Assembly: GCA_029964075.1 (NCBI GenBank)
Contig: CM057129.1
Span: 24,915,430 to 24,979,429 of the forward strand
DNA: 64,000 bases
Source of the DNA: Patiria pectinifera
Lineage: Eukaryota; Echinodermata; Asteroidea; Valvatida; Asterinidae
Reading direction: 5' to 3'
The notes under the pieces are model-generated. The model was not told the DNA's origin. It worked only from the letters and a program-made list of their open reading frames with translations, and did no database searches. Shown piece after piece: positions 1-11,316 of this stretch. The number at the start of each line of letters is the position of its first letter. Positions within the stretch are counted from its first letter, which is position 1. Made by a program: the position numbers and the translations under genes.

Positions 1-748
1 ATTTTGTTCTCCGAATTTCCTTTGCGCGGTGATAACCCGGGCAAAATAAGTTAACATTCCTATTCTGTATTTACATGAATTTTCCCGGACTTGCACACTC
101 TCTCGTACGTTTCCTTTATGAGCCCAAAACAAAATATGTCATTGGCATCGAAACCTATAGTGACTTGCCGAATTCCTGTGTCGTAAGTTGGGCGATGATG
201 TCATATGCACAACTTTCTGCAAACCTGCACAGTTTAGTCGTGGGTGCAAAATCCATCCAAATCAGTATAGGAGTTTAAGAGGGCATGTCTTGCCGTATTG
301 CTTTACTTTACATCGCTTCTTGTGTTTTTATCAGATGTGGATTCACTTTTATTTTTCTTGTATGACTTATGTTCGGGTTGGACTTTTTACCAACGTTCTT
401 AATAAACAAAAAGCAGCTTTACATCATCCTTTTGTCTCTTGCTAAATACAAAAGATAATCGAATATATTAAAACTAAACAATACTTGGAAACGTTTTAGA
501 AAGGTAGTCCAACCCCCCTTCAAAAAAAAAATCAGCTTTGAATCATCCTTTTGTTTCTGGCTAAAACCAAAAAATAGTTAAATAAACAAATAAATAAAGA
601 GTACTTGAATCTTCATTTAAAGATTAAACATTTGGTTTCATTTCCTGCTTGTGACAGGGTGGTTGCTGAAATACAGGACGGTTGCTCTGAATCACCGACA
701 ATCAACGACGAACACTCACTGAAGCAGCATCCACTCATCTCACCATCA
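1..748 (+). other. 5' flank and putative 5'-UTR intron end of receptor R1
   Basis: This stretch aligns by eye with the upstream regions of the other receptor copies. Near 30-36 it has the place where other copies carry a GGTAAGT-type splice donor, but here it reads GGTGATAA, so the donor is degraded or unused. A pyrimidine-rich tract ends in a TGACAG acceptor with AG at 656-657, followed by the conserved leader that runs to the start codon at 749. The leader is open in frame with R1, but in the sister copies the same leader has an in-frame TAG, so it is probably untranslated. No other gene is visible. Confidence 0.5.
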
Positions 749-1933
749 ATGAATATGTTCACTGCGACAAGCGAAATGGCCACGACAATGGTACCAGAAA
801 ACATGACATTCGTTAGCAACATGTCGTCCGATTTTCTGTCATCTGATTTCACGACATCTGACACACTTGACGCAACCAGTGTCAGTGTCAATTCGAATAT
901 GACAACTACAGCAATGATGGAGACCACGACTCAAGGTGACGGTCGCAACTTTCGCTTTGAAGACCCCGTACAGCGGATCATCATCGGCTGCGTCTACAGC
1001 CTCGTGGCAGTCGTTGGCTTCGCTGGGAACTTCATGGTCATCCTGGCTGTCATTCTATCAAGGAAACTCCAAACCCGCACCAATGCTTTTGTCGTCAACT
1101 TGGCCGTGGCTGACTTGGTGACATGCAGCACTGCTCCGTTCACAGCGTTGGCGCTGTTTAGCATGAATGGCTGGCCCTTACCGCTGATCGTGTGCTCAGT
1201 GGCGGCTGGTCTTTTCTATACCAGCCTGGCATGCAGCATCATGAACCTTGCTCTGATAGCCATCAATCGGTTCGTCCTCATCACAAAATCCTCTAAGACT
1301 TACAGATCTGTCTACACTCCGAAGAAGATTGCGGCTATGCTGGTCTTCACGTGGGGGTACCCGGCTCTGGTGTGTAGTTTTCCCCTGTTTGGTATCGGCA
1401 AATGGGGCTACTCTGAGAAGTACAAAACTTGCACACAAGACACTTCCCATGAGACTAGCGATCTCTTCAGTTTGCTCGGCTCTGCCCTCATGTATCCCAT
1501 CCCGTTGATCATCCTCTTCGTGTGCTACTTCAAGATCTATCGCCACATCACCAACCACATGAAGAAGTTGTCGGGTAAAGGTGTGGAGCTAGCCGAGACA
1601 TCAAACTCCTCCACCGCCAGCACCAAGCGACTCACCAGGAACCGACCGGCCAGCTTCAGTAAGCGACAGGTGGAAATCACCAAGAACCTGTTCTACGTGG
1701 TCTGTGCCTTCGTTGCTTGCCTGGCTCCCTTCGCCATCGCCCTAATGATACCACCCAGCGACCCGGTCATACCTTGGACTGGGATGATCATCATCTTCAA
1801 CAGCGCTGTCAACCCGATCATCTACGGGGCCAAACACCCACACTTCAAGGAGGTGTTCCGTCACATGTTGCGGTGTCGGTACCACATGATCCCTGAACCT
1901 TCTGGATGCCTCCGTAAGATTAGATCTAGATAA
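749..1933 (+). CDS. Class A (rhodopsin-like) GPCR, copy R1
   Basis: A 394-residue seven-helix receptor of the plasma membrane, predicted to signal through G proteins; ligand unknown. The N-terminus (about 75 residues) is rich in Ser/Thr/Met with N-glycosylation sequons at N18, N24 and N50 and no clear signal peptide. TM1 holds GN (93-94), TM2 holds LAVAD (D122), TM3 begins at C149 and ends NRF (173-175), TM4 has W202, ECL2 has C228, TM6 has CLAP (324-327) and TM7 has NPIIY (355-359), followed by helix 8 and C376, a possible palmitoylation site. The start at 749 matches the start of sister copies; an in-frame extension upstream lacks an ATG and lies in the leader. ATTAAA at 2026-2031 is a likely poly(A) signal. 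NRF and the general layout resemble melatonin-receptor/GPR84/Moody-like receptors. Family call is firm, subfamily is not. Confidence 0.9.
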   Translation: MNMFTATSEMATTMVPENMTFVSNMSSDFLSSDFTTSDTLDATSVSVNSNMTTTAMMETTTQGDGRNFRFEDPVQRIIIGCVYSLVAVVGFAGNFMVILAVILSRKLQTRTNAFVVNLAVADLVTCSTAPFTALALFSMNGWPLPLIVCSVAAGLFYTSLACSIMNLALIAINRFVLITKSSKTYRSVYTPKKIAAMLVFTWGYPALVCSFPLFGIGKWGYSEKYKTCTQDTSHETSDLFSLLGSALMYPIPLIILFVCYFKIYRHITNHMKKLSGKGVELAETSNSSTASTKRLTRNRPASFSKRQVEITKNLFYVVCAFVACLAPFAIALMIPPSDPVIPWTGMIIIFNSAVNPIIYGAKHPHFKEVFRHMLRCRYHMIPEPSGCLRKIRSR

Positions 1934-2857
1934 GATGCTTCCCAGATGCTATTCACAGCATCAGGAGTGTGAGAATGAGACAAACAACTCCCCTGAAAAT
2001 GACTGTAGAGAAATAGATTCTGCAGATTAAAAAAACTCTTATGCAAGCAACTGACATGTTTCTGAAGTATTTTTTTCTGTCGGTTTCATGAAACCATTAA
2101 GTATTACACATGAGTAGGAGGTTTATTGGGGTAGTGTAACCATACAATTCTCTGACGTATTAAATATTAATGATTTAGCATGTACGTCTCGTCCAAAAAA
2201 AGATATGCCTATAATATTGACATTATTATGCAGATAACTTTTTGAAGTGAAATTGAAAAAAGCCATATGTTTGTATGCCGAAGCCTAAAAGTGTAGAATA
2301 ACAAGTGACAACTGATAAACCAATTAATTAATACATGTACAGGTATCATCTCGACAATTTCATATATCAATGTACAATTACTTCAGTGAATCTATTACAC
2401 ATGATTGTATTAAGAATGTAATTTCCATCTTTTGCCTCGCATGCTTTCCTGCACGTGTATTTGCTAAGACGAACTATTTGGTCACATATGTAAAACTGTT
2501 GAGAGTATACGCTTGTAAATGCCACTGCAGTTTTTTTTTTAATAGGAAGTTAAAGGGCTGTATAAATGGCTTAAAGGACTTAACATCAATATACATGTAC
2601 AGCGTACAAAACGTTAAGTCTAATAAATGTGTGTTTATTGTGATTTTCCTCGCTTCTCCCCAGTGGTGTAACTGGGGAAAGGGGGAGGGGGCCCGCAGGG
2701 GGTGGACGTGCCTTCCCCTCCCGTGGATATCTGTTCCCCTACCCATTTCAAATCTTGAATCGAAAATTATACTAAACTAAGGTACCGCAGAAGTTTGACC
2801 CTATAGTGACGTCATTGCTCCTCCCTGCCCGAATTGTGTGCGTTCCTCGTCAGCACC

Positions 2858-3118
2858 CAGTAGCGGATCTAAAGGTGGGGTCGCACCCCCCGTTCATCCG
2901 CTGACTATAATGTTATGAAACTAGTATATGGGGCCAAAACAACTAGTATATGGGGCCAAAAACAATCAATGGAATGCTAAAGTTCCTAAATGTATTCTCA
3001 GATTGCCTTGGAATGTAGGAGAAAGCATCGTAGACGTCATCGGCACACCTTCACTCAACCCCCTCCAACTTCATATCAAACCCCTCCCCCCCTGTTATGA
3101 AAGCTAGATCCGCCCCTG
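2858..3118. mobile_element. MITE with CAG..GCGGATCTA termini
   Basis: A 261-bp element with inverted ends (CAGTAGCGGATCTA at the left, TAGATCCGCCCCTG at the right) and C-rich runs inside. It is flanked by GCACC on both sides. The related receptor 3' flanks near 25587 and 31260 show the uninterrupted sequence GTCAGCACCTATG, that is, an empty site. No coding capacity. Superfamily not assigned. Confidence 0.6.
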
Positions 3119-4974
3119 GCACCCATGCATCACACTGCACAATGTGAACCGTCGCTCTACCCACCGTCACATTTATTAAAGGGCGAAGAAATAGGTGACC
3201 TCTGAAATCTTTACAAAATTTTTTGAAGGAAATTTAGGCAAATTCTTGTTGACGGTGATTGCCATGATCAAGTCAATGCACGTACATTCCGCGCGGACGC
3301 ATAATACACACGGGGAAATGTTGAGCCAGGTCACCAGCGAAACAAATCCAATGCGAGCGCAAGTAAATTAATGATGCATTCCCCGTGCTATTTTCGAGTT
3401 TCATTCCGAAAAAAATAGATTCCTTTTATAGTTTCTAGCAATACCAAAGTGATTTATTTTTGAATGAGACATACACTGAAAAAATTGGCCATGCATGTTC
3501 AGTTTACATATTGAATGATATAATGGTTATATAATACTTTACAATTTGGACTTATGGTCTGCCAGACAATAATTCCTGTTCTCGCGGGGTCTAGGCCAAT
3601 TCACGCCCCACAATCAGTATCGTCAATGTATGTAACGTCTCTTGTGGGGAGTCGTTACCAAATAAAGAGTCATCAGACGATGGATATGCTTGTACCTTAC
3701 CATAGAGTTAGCGTCTTACACACAGAATAACAAGGAATATCTACATCTCATTAGAGGGCGCATCATAGTAATGTTAGGTTTGATCCTAGCATCAAGCCTA
3801 GCATCAGAGAACATGGAGAGCGTTCCCCCTCCATGCAAATGTTGGCCGAGACTAGAGAGAGAGTAATAAAGGGGCAGTGTCGGACTGGCGAAATTTTTTC
3901 CCAAACAAGATCCAACAATATAACAAGGAATAATTCACCGACGATTGCCAGCTGATTCGTGCACTGGTTGGAAGTAGTCCTGACTTCTAATCAGGTGATT
4001 TTTCACTTCTTCTCATTTTACCTTTTCAATGACTAAAGTGAGGAAGGAACATTTCTCACAAGACGTAAAGCCTATCTTGGGTTTGTGTTGTGGAGAACAA
4101 GGCATTAGATATGCATGTAATGGACCAATCAGAAGATGGGAAACGGATGTCGTTTGGGAAAACCACTTTCCATTGCACGAATGTTTGTTTTGTATAACAC
4201 CTGAATAAATCCTCTTCATCTGATTGGTTGACTTGTGAACTGCTACTTACATATACTTTTTCAGACAAACTGGTGGTCCCTTCCGATATCCGATTTATTC
4301 AAAACTGTTGGACAAGTTCAGAACTAGCCAGCATATTCAATTTCGCTCGGTCTTACTGTTCCACAACTAAGTTCAGATGTTTCATGTCCAATTTATGTAT
4401 TTTAAAACTGTTCTCGTCAAGTTCAAAACTACCATTACATCTAAATTCGGGTAATGGTTTGGCAGCAAATGTTATTTGCTTCTTTGTGTTTGTAAAAATT
4501 CCGAGAGTGTGACGAGGAGCGTGTCCATGTAGATCACTCGTGGGTGTGTTACGGGGAACTGATCCTAAAGGAAAAGGGGATGAGGACATCTTTCTCGATG
4601 TATGAGGTTGTGTAAAGCCTTGGTCAAGGCGTTCGTCGATAGCGTCCGTGATGGTTTTTGGCCGGCCGGGAGGAGGGGGGGGGAGCTACTTTTCCCCAAT
4701 TTATGTCGGCTTTTTCTAACATCGTTCATAACCAACCCGACCCTACCCCACCCGAAAATCGCAAATGCAAAACCGAAACCGACCCAACCCGACTGAAATG
4801 ATGGACAAACGGACCCAACCCGCCCGAAGTCGGTTTCGGGTCGGGTTTGCACAACACATGCATTGCAAGAACGTTTTGAAAGAAAACACGTATGACTGCA
4901 TGGAATGACGACTAGTGGTAAAACAGCTCAAATTATGAGGACCAGCATTTTGTATGTCGAAATTCCTCTGCGCG
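3119..4974. other. Intergenic region without a supported gene
   Basis: Short open frames here have no recognisable domain. The part near 3540-3700 recurs downstream of other receptor copies (25985-26140 and 42040-42200), so it belongs to the shared flank. It includes an AATAAA in an AAATAAAGAGTCATCAGACG segment at about 3660, perhaps a retroelement end. Around 4735-4860 there is a degenerate ACCCGACCC-type minisatellite next to a poly-G tract. The tail, just before 4975, matches the non-coding exon 1 region of other copies. Confidence 0.5.
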
Positions 4975-5563
4975 GTAAGTAACACGGGTATAATAAGTTA
5001 ACGTTCTTATTCTGTATTTAAACGATCTTACCGACTTGTGCACTTTCTCGTACGTTTCCTTAAAGAACCCAAAACAAAATCCGCCATTGGCATTGAAACC
5101 TAGTGACTTGCCGAATTGCTATATGCACAGTTTACTCGTAGGTACAACAAAATCCATCCAAGTCAGTATAGAGTTTAAAACGGCATGTCTTGCTGTATTG
5201 ATTTACTTTACATCAATACAAAACTCTCGCTTCTTGTGCTTTTATCAGATGTTTGGGGTTTCACTTTAATTTGACATATAAATATGACTATGTAAGGGTT
5301 ACACTTTTTACCAACGTTCCTAAACAAAAAGCAGCTTTGAATCATCCTGTTGTCTCTTGCTAAAATCAAAAGATAATTGAATAAATAAACTTTACTTGGA
5401 AAGGTTTTAGAAAGGAAGTCCACCCCCCAAACCCCCCAGCTTTGAATCATCCTTATATTTCTGGCTTGAACCTAAAGGTAGTTCAATAAATAAATAAATA
5501 AAGAGTACTTGAAAACGTTTCATTATAGATTAAATATTTGGTTTCATTTGCTGCTTGTGACAG
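4975..5563 (+). other. Putative 5'-UTR intron of receptor R2
   Basis: The donor reads GCGCG|GTAAGT at 4975 and the acceptor is a pyrimidine tract ending TGACAG at 5563, followed by the conserved receptor leader. The leader has an in-frame TAG before the start codon, so the upstream exon would be non-coding. The same donor/acceptor arrangement is found at the R6 locus and, with changes, at the other copies. No transcript evidence is available. Confidence 0.5.
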
Positions 5564-5657
5564 GGTGGTTGTGAAATACAGGACGGTTGCTCTGAATCAC
5601 CGACAGTCAACGACGAACACTCACTGTAGCAGCATCCACTGATCTCACCATCAAGAG

Positions 5658-6842
5658 ATGGATATGTTCACTGTGACAAGCGAAATGGCCATGACAATGG
5701 TACCAGAAAACATGACAGTTGTTAGCAACATGTCGTCAGATTTTCTGTCATCGGATTTCACGACATCTGATACACTTGACGCAACTAGTGTCAGTGTCAA
5801 TTCGATCATGACGACTACAGCAATGATGGAGACCACGACACAAGGTGACGGTCGCAACTTTCGCTTTGAAGACCCCGTACAGCGGATCATCATCGGCTGC
5901 GTCTACTGCCTCGTGGCAGTCGTTGGCTTCGCTGGGAACTTCATGGTCATCCTGGCTGTCATTCTGTTGAGGAAACTCCAAACCCGCACTAATGCTTTTG
6001 TCGTCAACTTGGCCGTGGCTGACTTGGTGACATGCAGTACTAATCCGTTCACAACGTTGGCGCTGTTTAGCATGAATGGCTGGCCCTTACCGCTGATCGT
6101 GTGCTCAGTGATAGCAGGTCTGTTCTATACCAGCCTGGGATGCAGCATCATAAACCTTGCTCTGATAGCCATCAATCGGTTCGTCCTCATCACAAAATCT
6201 TCTAAGACTTACAGATCTGTCTACACTCCAAAGAAGATTGCGGCTATGCTGGTCTTCACGTGGGGGTACCCGGCTCTGGTGTGTTGTTTTCCCCTGTTTG
6301 GTATCGGTAAGTGGGGCTACTCCGAGAAGTACAAGGCTTGCGGCCAAGACAATTCCCATGAGACTAGCGATCTCTTCAGTTTGCTTGGCTCTCTCGTCGT
6401 GTATCCTATCCCGTTGATCATCCTCTTCGTGTGCTACTTCAAGATCTATCGCCACATCACCGGCCACATGAAGAAGTTGTCGGGTAAGGGTGTGGAGCTA
6501 GCCGATACATCAAACCTCTCCTGTGCCAGCACCAAGCGACTCCCCAGGAACCAACCGGCCAGCTTCAGTAAGCGACAGGTGGAAATCACTAAGAACCTGT
6601 TCTACGTGGTCTGTGCCTTCGTTGCTTGCCTGGCTCCCTTCGCCATCGCCCTGATGATACCACCCAGCGACCCGGCCATTCCTTGGACTGGGATGATCAC
6701 CATCTTCAACAGCGCTATCAACCCGATCATCTACGGTGCCAAACACCCACACTTCAAGGAGGTGTTCCGTCACATGTTGCGGTGTCGGTACTACATGATC
6801 TCTGAACCTTCTGGATGCCTCCGTAAGATCAGATATAGATAA
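5658..6842 (+). CDS. Class A GPCR, copy R2
   Basis: A 394-residue intact receptor. Helices by position: TM1 about 76-102 (N94), TM2 112-136 (D122), TM3 147-176 (C149, NRF 173-175), TM4 193-213 (W202), TM5 240-265, TM6 312-334 (CLAP), TM7 341-360 (NPIIY). IL3 (266-310) is basic with Ser/Thr sites and ends RQVEITKN. N-glycosylation sequons are at N18 and N24. It differs from its duplicate R6 at eight residues: D28Y, F95S, L104S, T133A, I165M, G276R, C289S, Y379H (R2 to R6). The start follows the conserved CATCAAGAG leader; a stop lies upstream in frame. ATTAAA at 6943-6948 is a likely poly(A) signal. The orphan receptor role is inferred from family only. Confidence 0.9.
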   Translation: MDMFTVTSEMAMTMVPENMTVVSNMSSDFLSSDFTTSDTLDATSVSVNSIMTTTAMMETTTQGDGRNFRFEDPVQRIIIGCVYCLVAVVGFAGNFMVILAVILLRKLQTRTNAFVVNLAVADLVTCSTNPFTTLALFSMNGWPLPLIVCSVIAGLFYTSLGCSIINLALIAINRFVLITKSSKTYRSVYTPKKIAAMLVFTWGYPALVCCFPLFGIGKWGYSEKYKACGQDNSHETSDLFSLLGSLVVYPIPLIILFVCYFKIYRHITGHMKKLSGKGVELADTSNLSCASTKRLPRNQPASFSKRQVEITKNLFYVVCAFVACLAPFAIALMIPPSDPAIPWTGMITIFNSAINPIIYGAKHPHFKEVFRHMLRCRYYMISEPSGCLRKIRYR

Positions 6843-8169
6843 GATGCTTCCTACATGCTATTCACAGCATCAGGAGTGTGAGAATGAGACTATCTTACAA
6901 ACAACTCCCCTGGAAATGATTCTAGAGAAATAGATTCTGCAGATTAAAAAAATCGTGTCGAAGTATTAAACTAACATGTTTATGAAGTATTACTTTTTAA
7001 TGACCGATATTCCTGCATTATTTCTGTCAGTTGCATGAAACGATTAAAAACACTTGAATAGATTGATTGTTTTGGTTGTTTAACCATACAATTATCTGAC
7101 GTATTATATATTAATGATTTAGCCATGTACGTCTCGTCAAAAAAATGCCTTGTAATATTGACATTAATATGTAGTTAATTTTTTGAAGTGAACGAAGCCT
7201 AAAAGTGTAGAATAACAAGTGACATCTGATGAACCAATCTATTAATACATGTACAGGTATCATTTCGACAATTTCATACATCAATGTACAATTACTTCAG
7301 TGAATCTATTACACATGATTGTATTAAGAATGTAATTTCCATATTTTGCCTGCAAGCTTTCCTGCACGTGTATTTGTTAAGACGAACTTTTAGGTCACAC
7401 ATGTGAATCTGTTGAGAGTATACGCTTGTATATGCCACTTCAATTTTTTTCAATAGAAAGTGACAGATTTGTTTAAATCACCCTAACATGAATATACATG
7501 TACAGCATAAAAACTGTTGTCTAATTTATGTGTGTTTATTGTGATTTCCCTCCCTTCAAGGGGGGGGGGGGAGGGCGCAGGGGGTGGACGTGCACACCCC
7601 TTCCCCCGCGGATATCCGTTCCTCTAGCCATTTCAATCTTGAATCGAAACAAATTATGCTGAACTAATGAAATGATACATTTCATTTGCCTTTAGTGCCC
7701 CCTTTAAAATTGATGCACCCCCAGGTTCCGCAGAAGTTTGACCCTCGTGACGTCATTGCTCCTCTCTGCCCGAATCCTGTGCGTTGCTCGTCAGCACCCA
7801 GTAGCGGCAAATCTAGAGGTGAGGGTCACAACCGCCCCCGTTCATCCGCTGACTATAATGTTATAATAAAATAGGAAATTATTATTATTATTATTATAAT
7901 TACCGATAATTGGGTATTAGGGAGACATTCCAATAGACTTGTGCACACATTTTAATGACCCCTAACCCTTATTTTAACTTATCCTACCCCCACGAATTTT
8001 GGTATTTTTTGGTAATTGGACCACGAGCTCGATCTAGCCTATTTGCGACATCAACATTTTGCCCCTAAGTAGGGGATGTGGAATTAGGGAGACATAATGT
8101 CTCCCTACTTCGACGTGTTTCCCAAAGGTATAACTTATGACGCTTAAGAGTCTCCTAAAGGCTATATTT
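6843..8169. other. 3' flank of R2, no gene seen
   Basis: It begins with the common receptor 3' flank, then a poly-G and C-rich tract near 7560-7620. A partial copy of the GCGGATCTA element follows near 7800, cut off by an (ATT)n run near 7880. From about 7900 to 8169 there is an unclassified repeat with GGGAGACAT motifs in both orientations (7920 and 8089-8105). The open frames carry no recognisable domain. Confidence 0.45.
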
Positions 8170-8243
8170 GTTATCATAACACCGGTGCTTATATAGTGCA
8201 GTTCCAAATTAATGATCAATGCGCTTTACAAATAAAAACAAGA
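8170..8243. repeat. Dispersed repeat (ACACCGGTGCTTATATAG type)
   Basis: The same sequence occurs at 11338-11400 and at about 46688-46753. At 8243 and 46753 its end abuts a truncated receptor fragment, and at 11338 it begins where a receptor leader stops. The core with TATATAGTGC and GCGCTTTAC resembles the 3' tails of SINE/LINE-like repeats common in marine animals; that assignment is from memory of the style only. Confidence 0.5.
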
Positions 8244-8409
8244 AGAAGTACAAGACTTGCACCCAAGACACTTCCTATGAGACTAGCGATCTCTTGAGTT
8301 TGCTCGGCTCTGTCCTCGTGTATCGTGTCCTCGTGTCCGCATGTTGCGGTGCCGGTACCACATGATCCCTGAACCTTCTGGATGCCTCCGTAAGATCAGA
8401 TCTAGATAA
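8244..8409 (+). pseudogene. GPCR remnant: ECL2/TM5 joined to C-terminal tail
   Basis: The segment starts in the ECL2 coding region (EKYKTCTQDT-like), runs into the start of TM5, then jumps to the last coding part (RCRYHMIPEPSGCLRKIRSR-like) and the TAA at 8407-8409. About 380 coding bases from TM5 to helix 8 are missing, as are all helices before ECL2. The normal receptor 3' flank follows. It cannot make a receptor. Confidence 0.85.
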
Positions 8410-9380
8410 AATGCTTCCTATATGCTATTCACAGCTATCTCACAAACAACTTCCCCGGAAATGACCCTAGAGAAATAGATTCTGCAGATTAAAAAACTCG
8501 TGTGCGAGTAACTGACATGTTTTTGAAGTATTTTTTTTAATCAACGATATTCCCTGCATTAGTTCCGTCAGTTTTATGAAACGATTAAAACACATGAGTA
8601 TTTGTTTTCGTAGTTTAACCATAAGATTCTCTGACAAATTAAATATTAATGATTTAGCCATGTACGTCTCGTCGACAAAAAAGATATGCCTAAAATATTG
8701 ATATTAATATGTTGATAGTTTTTGACGTGAAATTGAATAAAGCTATATGTTGAAAAGCTGAATGCCGAAGCTTAAAAGTGTAGAATAACAAGTGAAATCC
8801 GATGAACCAATTTATTAATACATGTACAGGTATCATCTCGACAATTTCAGATATCAATGTACAATTACTTCAGTGAATCTATTATCAAGAATGTAATTGC
8901 CATCTTTTGCCTGCATGCTTGCCTGCACGTGTATTTGTTAAAACTGTTCTCGACAAGTTCAGAACTAGCATATCTAAATTCGTGTAATGGATTGGCAGCA
9001 ACTGTTATTTGCTTCTTTGTGTCAGCAGCGTCAGTATTTATTTAGAGTTCCGATATTTTTTTCGGAGAACAAACGGAGATTCTTGCGTATCGTCCGCCAA
9101 TTTGCCATTTCGTGAATCAGATTCGTAATACAGCGCCACCACCGGCAGTAATGAAACCGTCCAATGGAAATTCTATTCACCGTGCATAGGGAACTTCTAT
9201 TTTGTGGTGCGGCCGCGCCGTGCGTTGGGACGAATTATTCTATGACATTGGGATCAACGATCCACCAATCAGATGAAGGGAATATATTTAGGTGTTGTAT
9301 AATTGCGAATAATTCACACGCGTATCAAGTCTATGGGGAAATCTCTATGGAGGATTGTACACTCAAGTCCCGGTGTGGAC
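8410..9380. other. 3' flank of the receptor remnant
   Basis: It contains the common receptor 3' flank with a likely ATTAAA signal near 8488, then sequence also present at about 4270-4480 (TTAAAACTGTTCTCG..AAGTTCAGAACTA). No gene is supported. The stretch 9060-9380 is seen again only in the duplicated block, near 47575-47894. Confidence 0.4.
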
Positions 9381-10093
9381 GGTAATTCTGTCCCCCGTTA
9401 AAAGTGTCCGGGTGACAGAATTACCTAGGTAAAAGTGTCCTCTCCGGCCCATTAATTCTGTCCCCCTTCAGGTAATTCTGTCCCCTCCAGGTTTTTTTTG
9501 TCCCCCTAGTTTTGCAACGCAGAGTGCCAGTTCTCTATTAGTGTTTTGATGAATTCACTCTACAAGGTATACATTATTTACTTTTAAGTCTGCCCTTCAT
9601 GAAGATGAAAAAACCCCCAACTTTTTGGTCTCTTTCTTAGATGTGAAATGTGAACACAATGTTTCGATCGATTCGGAGTACGGTGAAAATACAGCAAGGT
9701 CATGCACTAAAGTAGCCCTACACTATGGTGGACGCCTCATTGATATATTGCCTACTTGGATTGGTCTGCGTTCCCATTGTAGCGCATAACGAAATTTCCT
9801 ATTGGATGAATTTCCCTTGTGTAGCGGGATACACATAATACGCTGCCACAAATCTTGCAGCATGTACTTGCGGCGATGCGCGCTCACGAGCACGACTCGT
9901 ATCATCGCATGGGTGATACTTGCACGGGGACACATTTACCGGGGGGACACTTTCAACGTTTGGCAGGGGGACATCTTTACCAGGGAGGGGGACAGATCTA
10001 CCTAGGTAAATGTGTCCCCCGGACAGATTTACCGGGTCACGAGCCGGTAAATTTGTCCGGGGGGACACATTTACCAGGGGGGACAGAATTACC
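9381..10093. repeat. Foldback repeat with GGTAATTCTGTCCCC ends
   Basis: The left end reads GGTAATTCTGTCCCCC and the right end is its reverse complement (GGGGGGACAGAATTACC). Inside, short variants of GGTAAATTTGTCCCCC recur in both orientations, clustered at 9381-9500 and 9930-10093, around a more unique centre. The imperfect symmetry continues into a few flanking bases (TGTGG / CCACA). No transposase frame is visible and no target duplication could be defined. A second copy is at 47895-48607. Confidence 0.6.
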
Positions 10094-10617
10094 TGCCACA
10101 GGCCGGCAGATAGACCATGCAGTTTCTTCCTCCATGCTTAGACATTTTATACAGTGCAAGATAAGTAAGTCCGAGAGTGAGATGAAGAGCGTGTCCATGT
10201 AGATCACTCGTGGGTGTGTTACGGGGAACTGATCCTAAAGGAAAAGGGGAAGAGGACATCTTTCTCGGTGCATGAGGTTGTGTATAATTATAGCCTTGGC
10301 CAAGGCGAGCGTCTGTGGTGGTACCTTTGGCCGGCTGGGAGGGGGAGGGGGAGAGAGGGGAGCTTTTTTTTTTTTCGGTTTACTACGGCTACTTCCACAA
10401 TGGCTTACAACAGACTCGACCCGAAAATCGCAAATGCGAAATCGACCCGACCCGACTGACATGATGGGCAAACCGACCCGACCAGACCCGAAGTCGGTTT
10501 ACGTGCATTGCAAGAACGTTTTGAAAAAAAAAACACGTGTGACTGCAATGACGACCACTGCTCAAACGCCTCAAATTCTGAGGACCAGCATTTTGTTCTC
10601 CATATTTCCTTTGTGAG

Positions 10618-11316
10618 GTAAGTAACGCGGGTATAATAAGTTAACGTTCTTATTCTGTATTTAAACGATCTTACCGACTTGTGCACTTTCTCGTACGTTT
10701 CCTTAAAGAACCCAAAACAAAACCCGTCATTGGCATTGAAACCTCGTGACTTGCCAAATTGCTATTATGTCGTAAACAGGGCGATGATGTCAAGCACACT
10801 TTCTGCAAACCTGCACAGTTTACTCGTATAGGTACAACAAATCCATCCAAGTCAGTATAGAAATTAAAACAGCATGTCTTGCTGTATTGATTTACTTTAC
10901 ATCAATACAAAACTCTCGCTTCTTGTGCCTTCATCAGATGTTTGGGGTTTCACTTTTATTTGACAAATAAATATGACTATGTAAGGGTTAGATTTTTACC
11001 AACGTAAACAAAAAGCAGCTTTAAATCATCCTTTTGTCTCTTGCTAAAATCAAAAGATAATTGAATAAATAAACTATACTTGGAATGGTTTTAGAAAGGA
11101 AGTCCACCCCCCAAAAAAAAAACCCACAGCTTTGAATCGTCCTTATATTTCTGGCTTGAACCAAAAGGTAGTTAAATAAATAAAGAGTACTTGAAAACGT
11201 TTCATTTATAGATTAAACATTTGGTTTCATTTCCTGCTTTTGACAGGTTGGTTGCCGAAATACAGGACGGTTGCTCTGATTCACCGACAGTCAACGACGA
11301 ACAGTCAATGTAGCAG
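10618..11316 (+). pseudogene. 5' end of a wrecked GPCR gene (UTR intron and leader)
   Basis: A donor GAG|GTAAGT at 10618 and an acceptor TTTTGACAG ending at 11246 frame a UTR intron like that of R2. The leader after the acceptor matches the receptor leader up to GTAGCAG near 11316, just short of the start codon. There it is replaced by a dispersed repeat. Coding for the N-terminus through TM5 is missing; homology resumes at 11793. This is the head of the same dead gene whose tail lies at 20661-20839. Confidence 0.6.

Larger units (their letters stand above)
1934..10678. repeat. Segmental duplication, copy alpha
   Basis: This block is nearly identical to 40448-49197 at a near-constant offset of about 38.51 kb, including receptor R2, the receptor remnant and the foldback repeat. 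Similarity already starts inside the C-terminal coding part of R1 (matching R5). It ends at the conserved motif after 10670, where the other copy jumps to sequence matching 28742. Differences seen are scattered substitutions and small indels. Identity was judged by eye. Confidence 0.85.

Noticed and set aside
605..748. N-terminal extension of R1 upstream of 749
   Set aside because: It has no ATG, crosses the splice acceptor, and the same leader contains a stop in sister copies.
613..927. Minus-strand frames opposite every receptor 5' and 3' part
   Set aside because: Shadows of the receptor coding frame; they appear opposite all copies and have no independent support.
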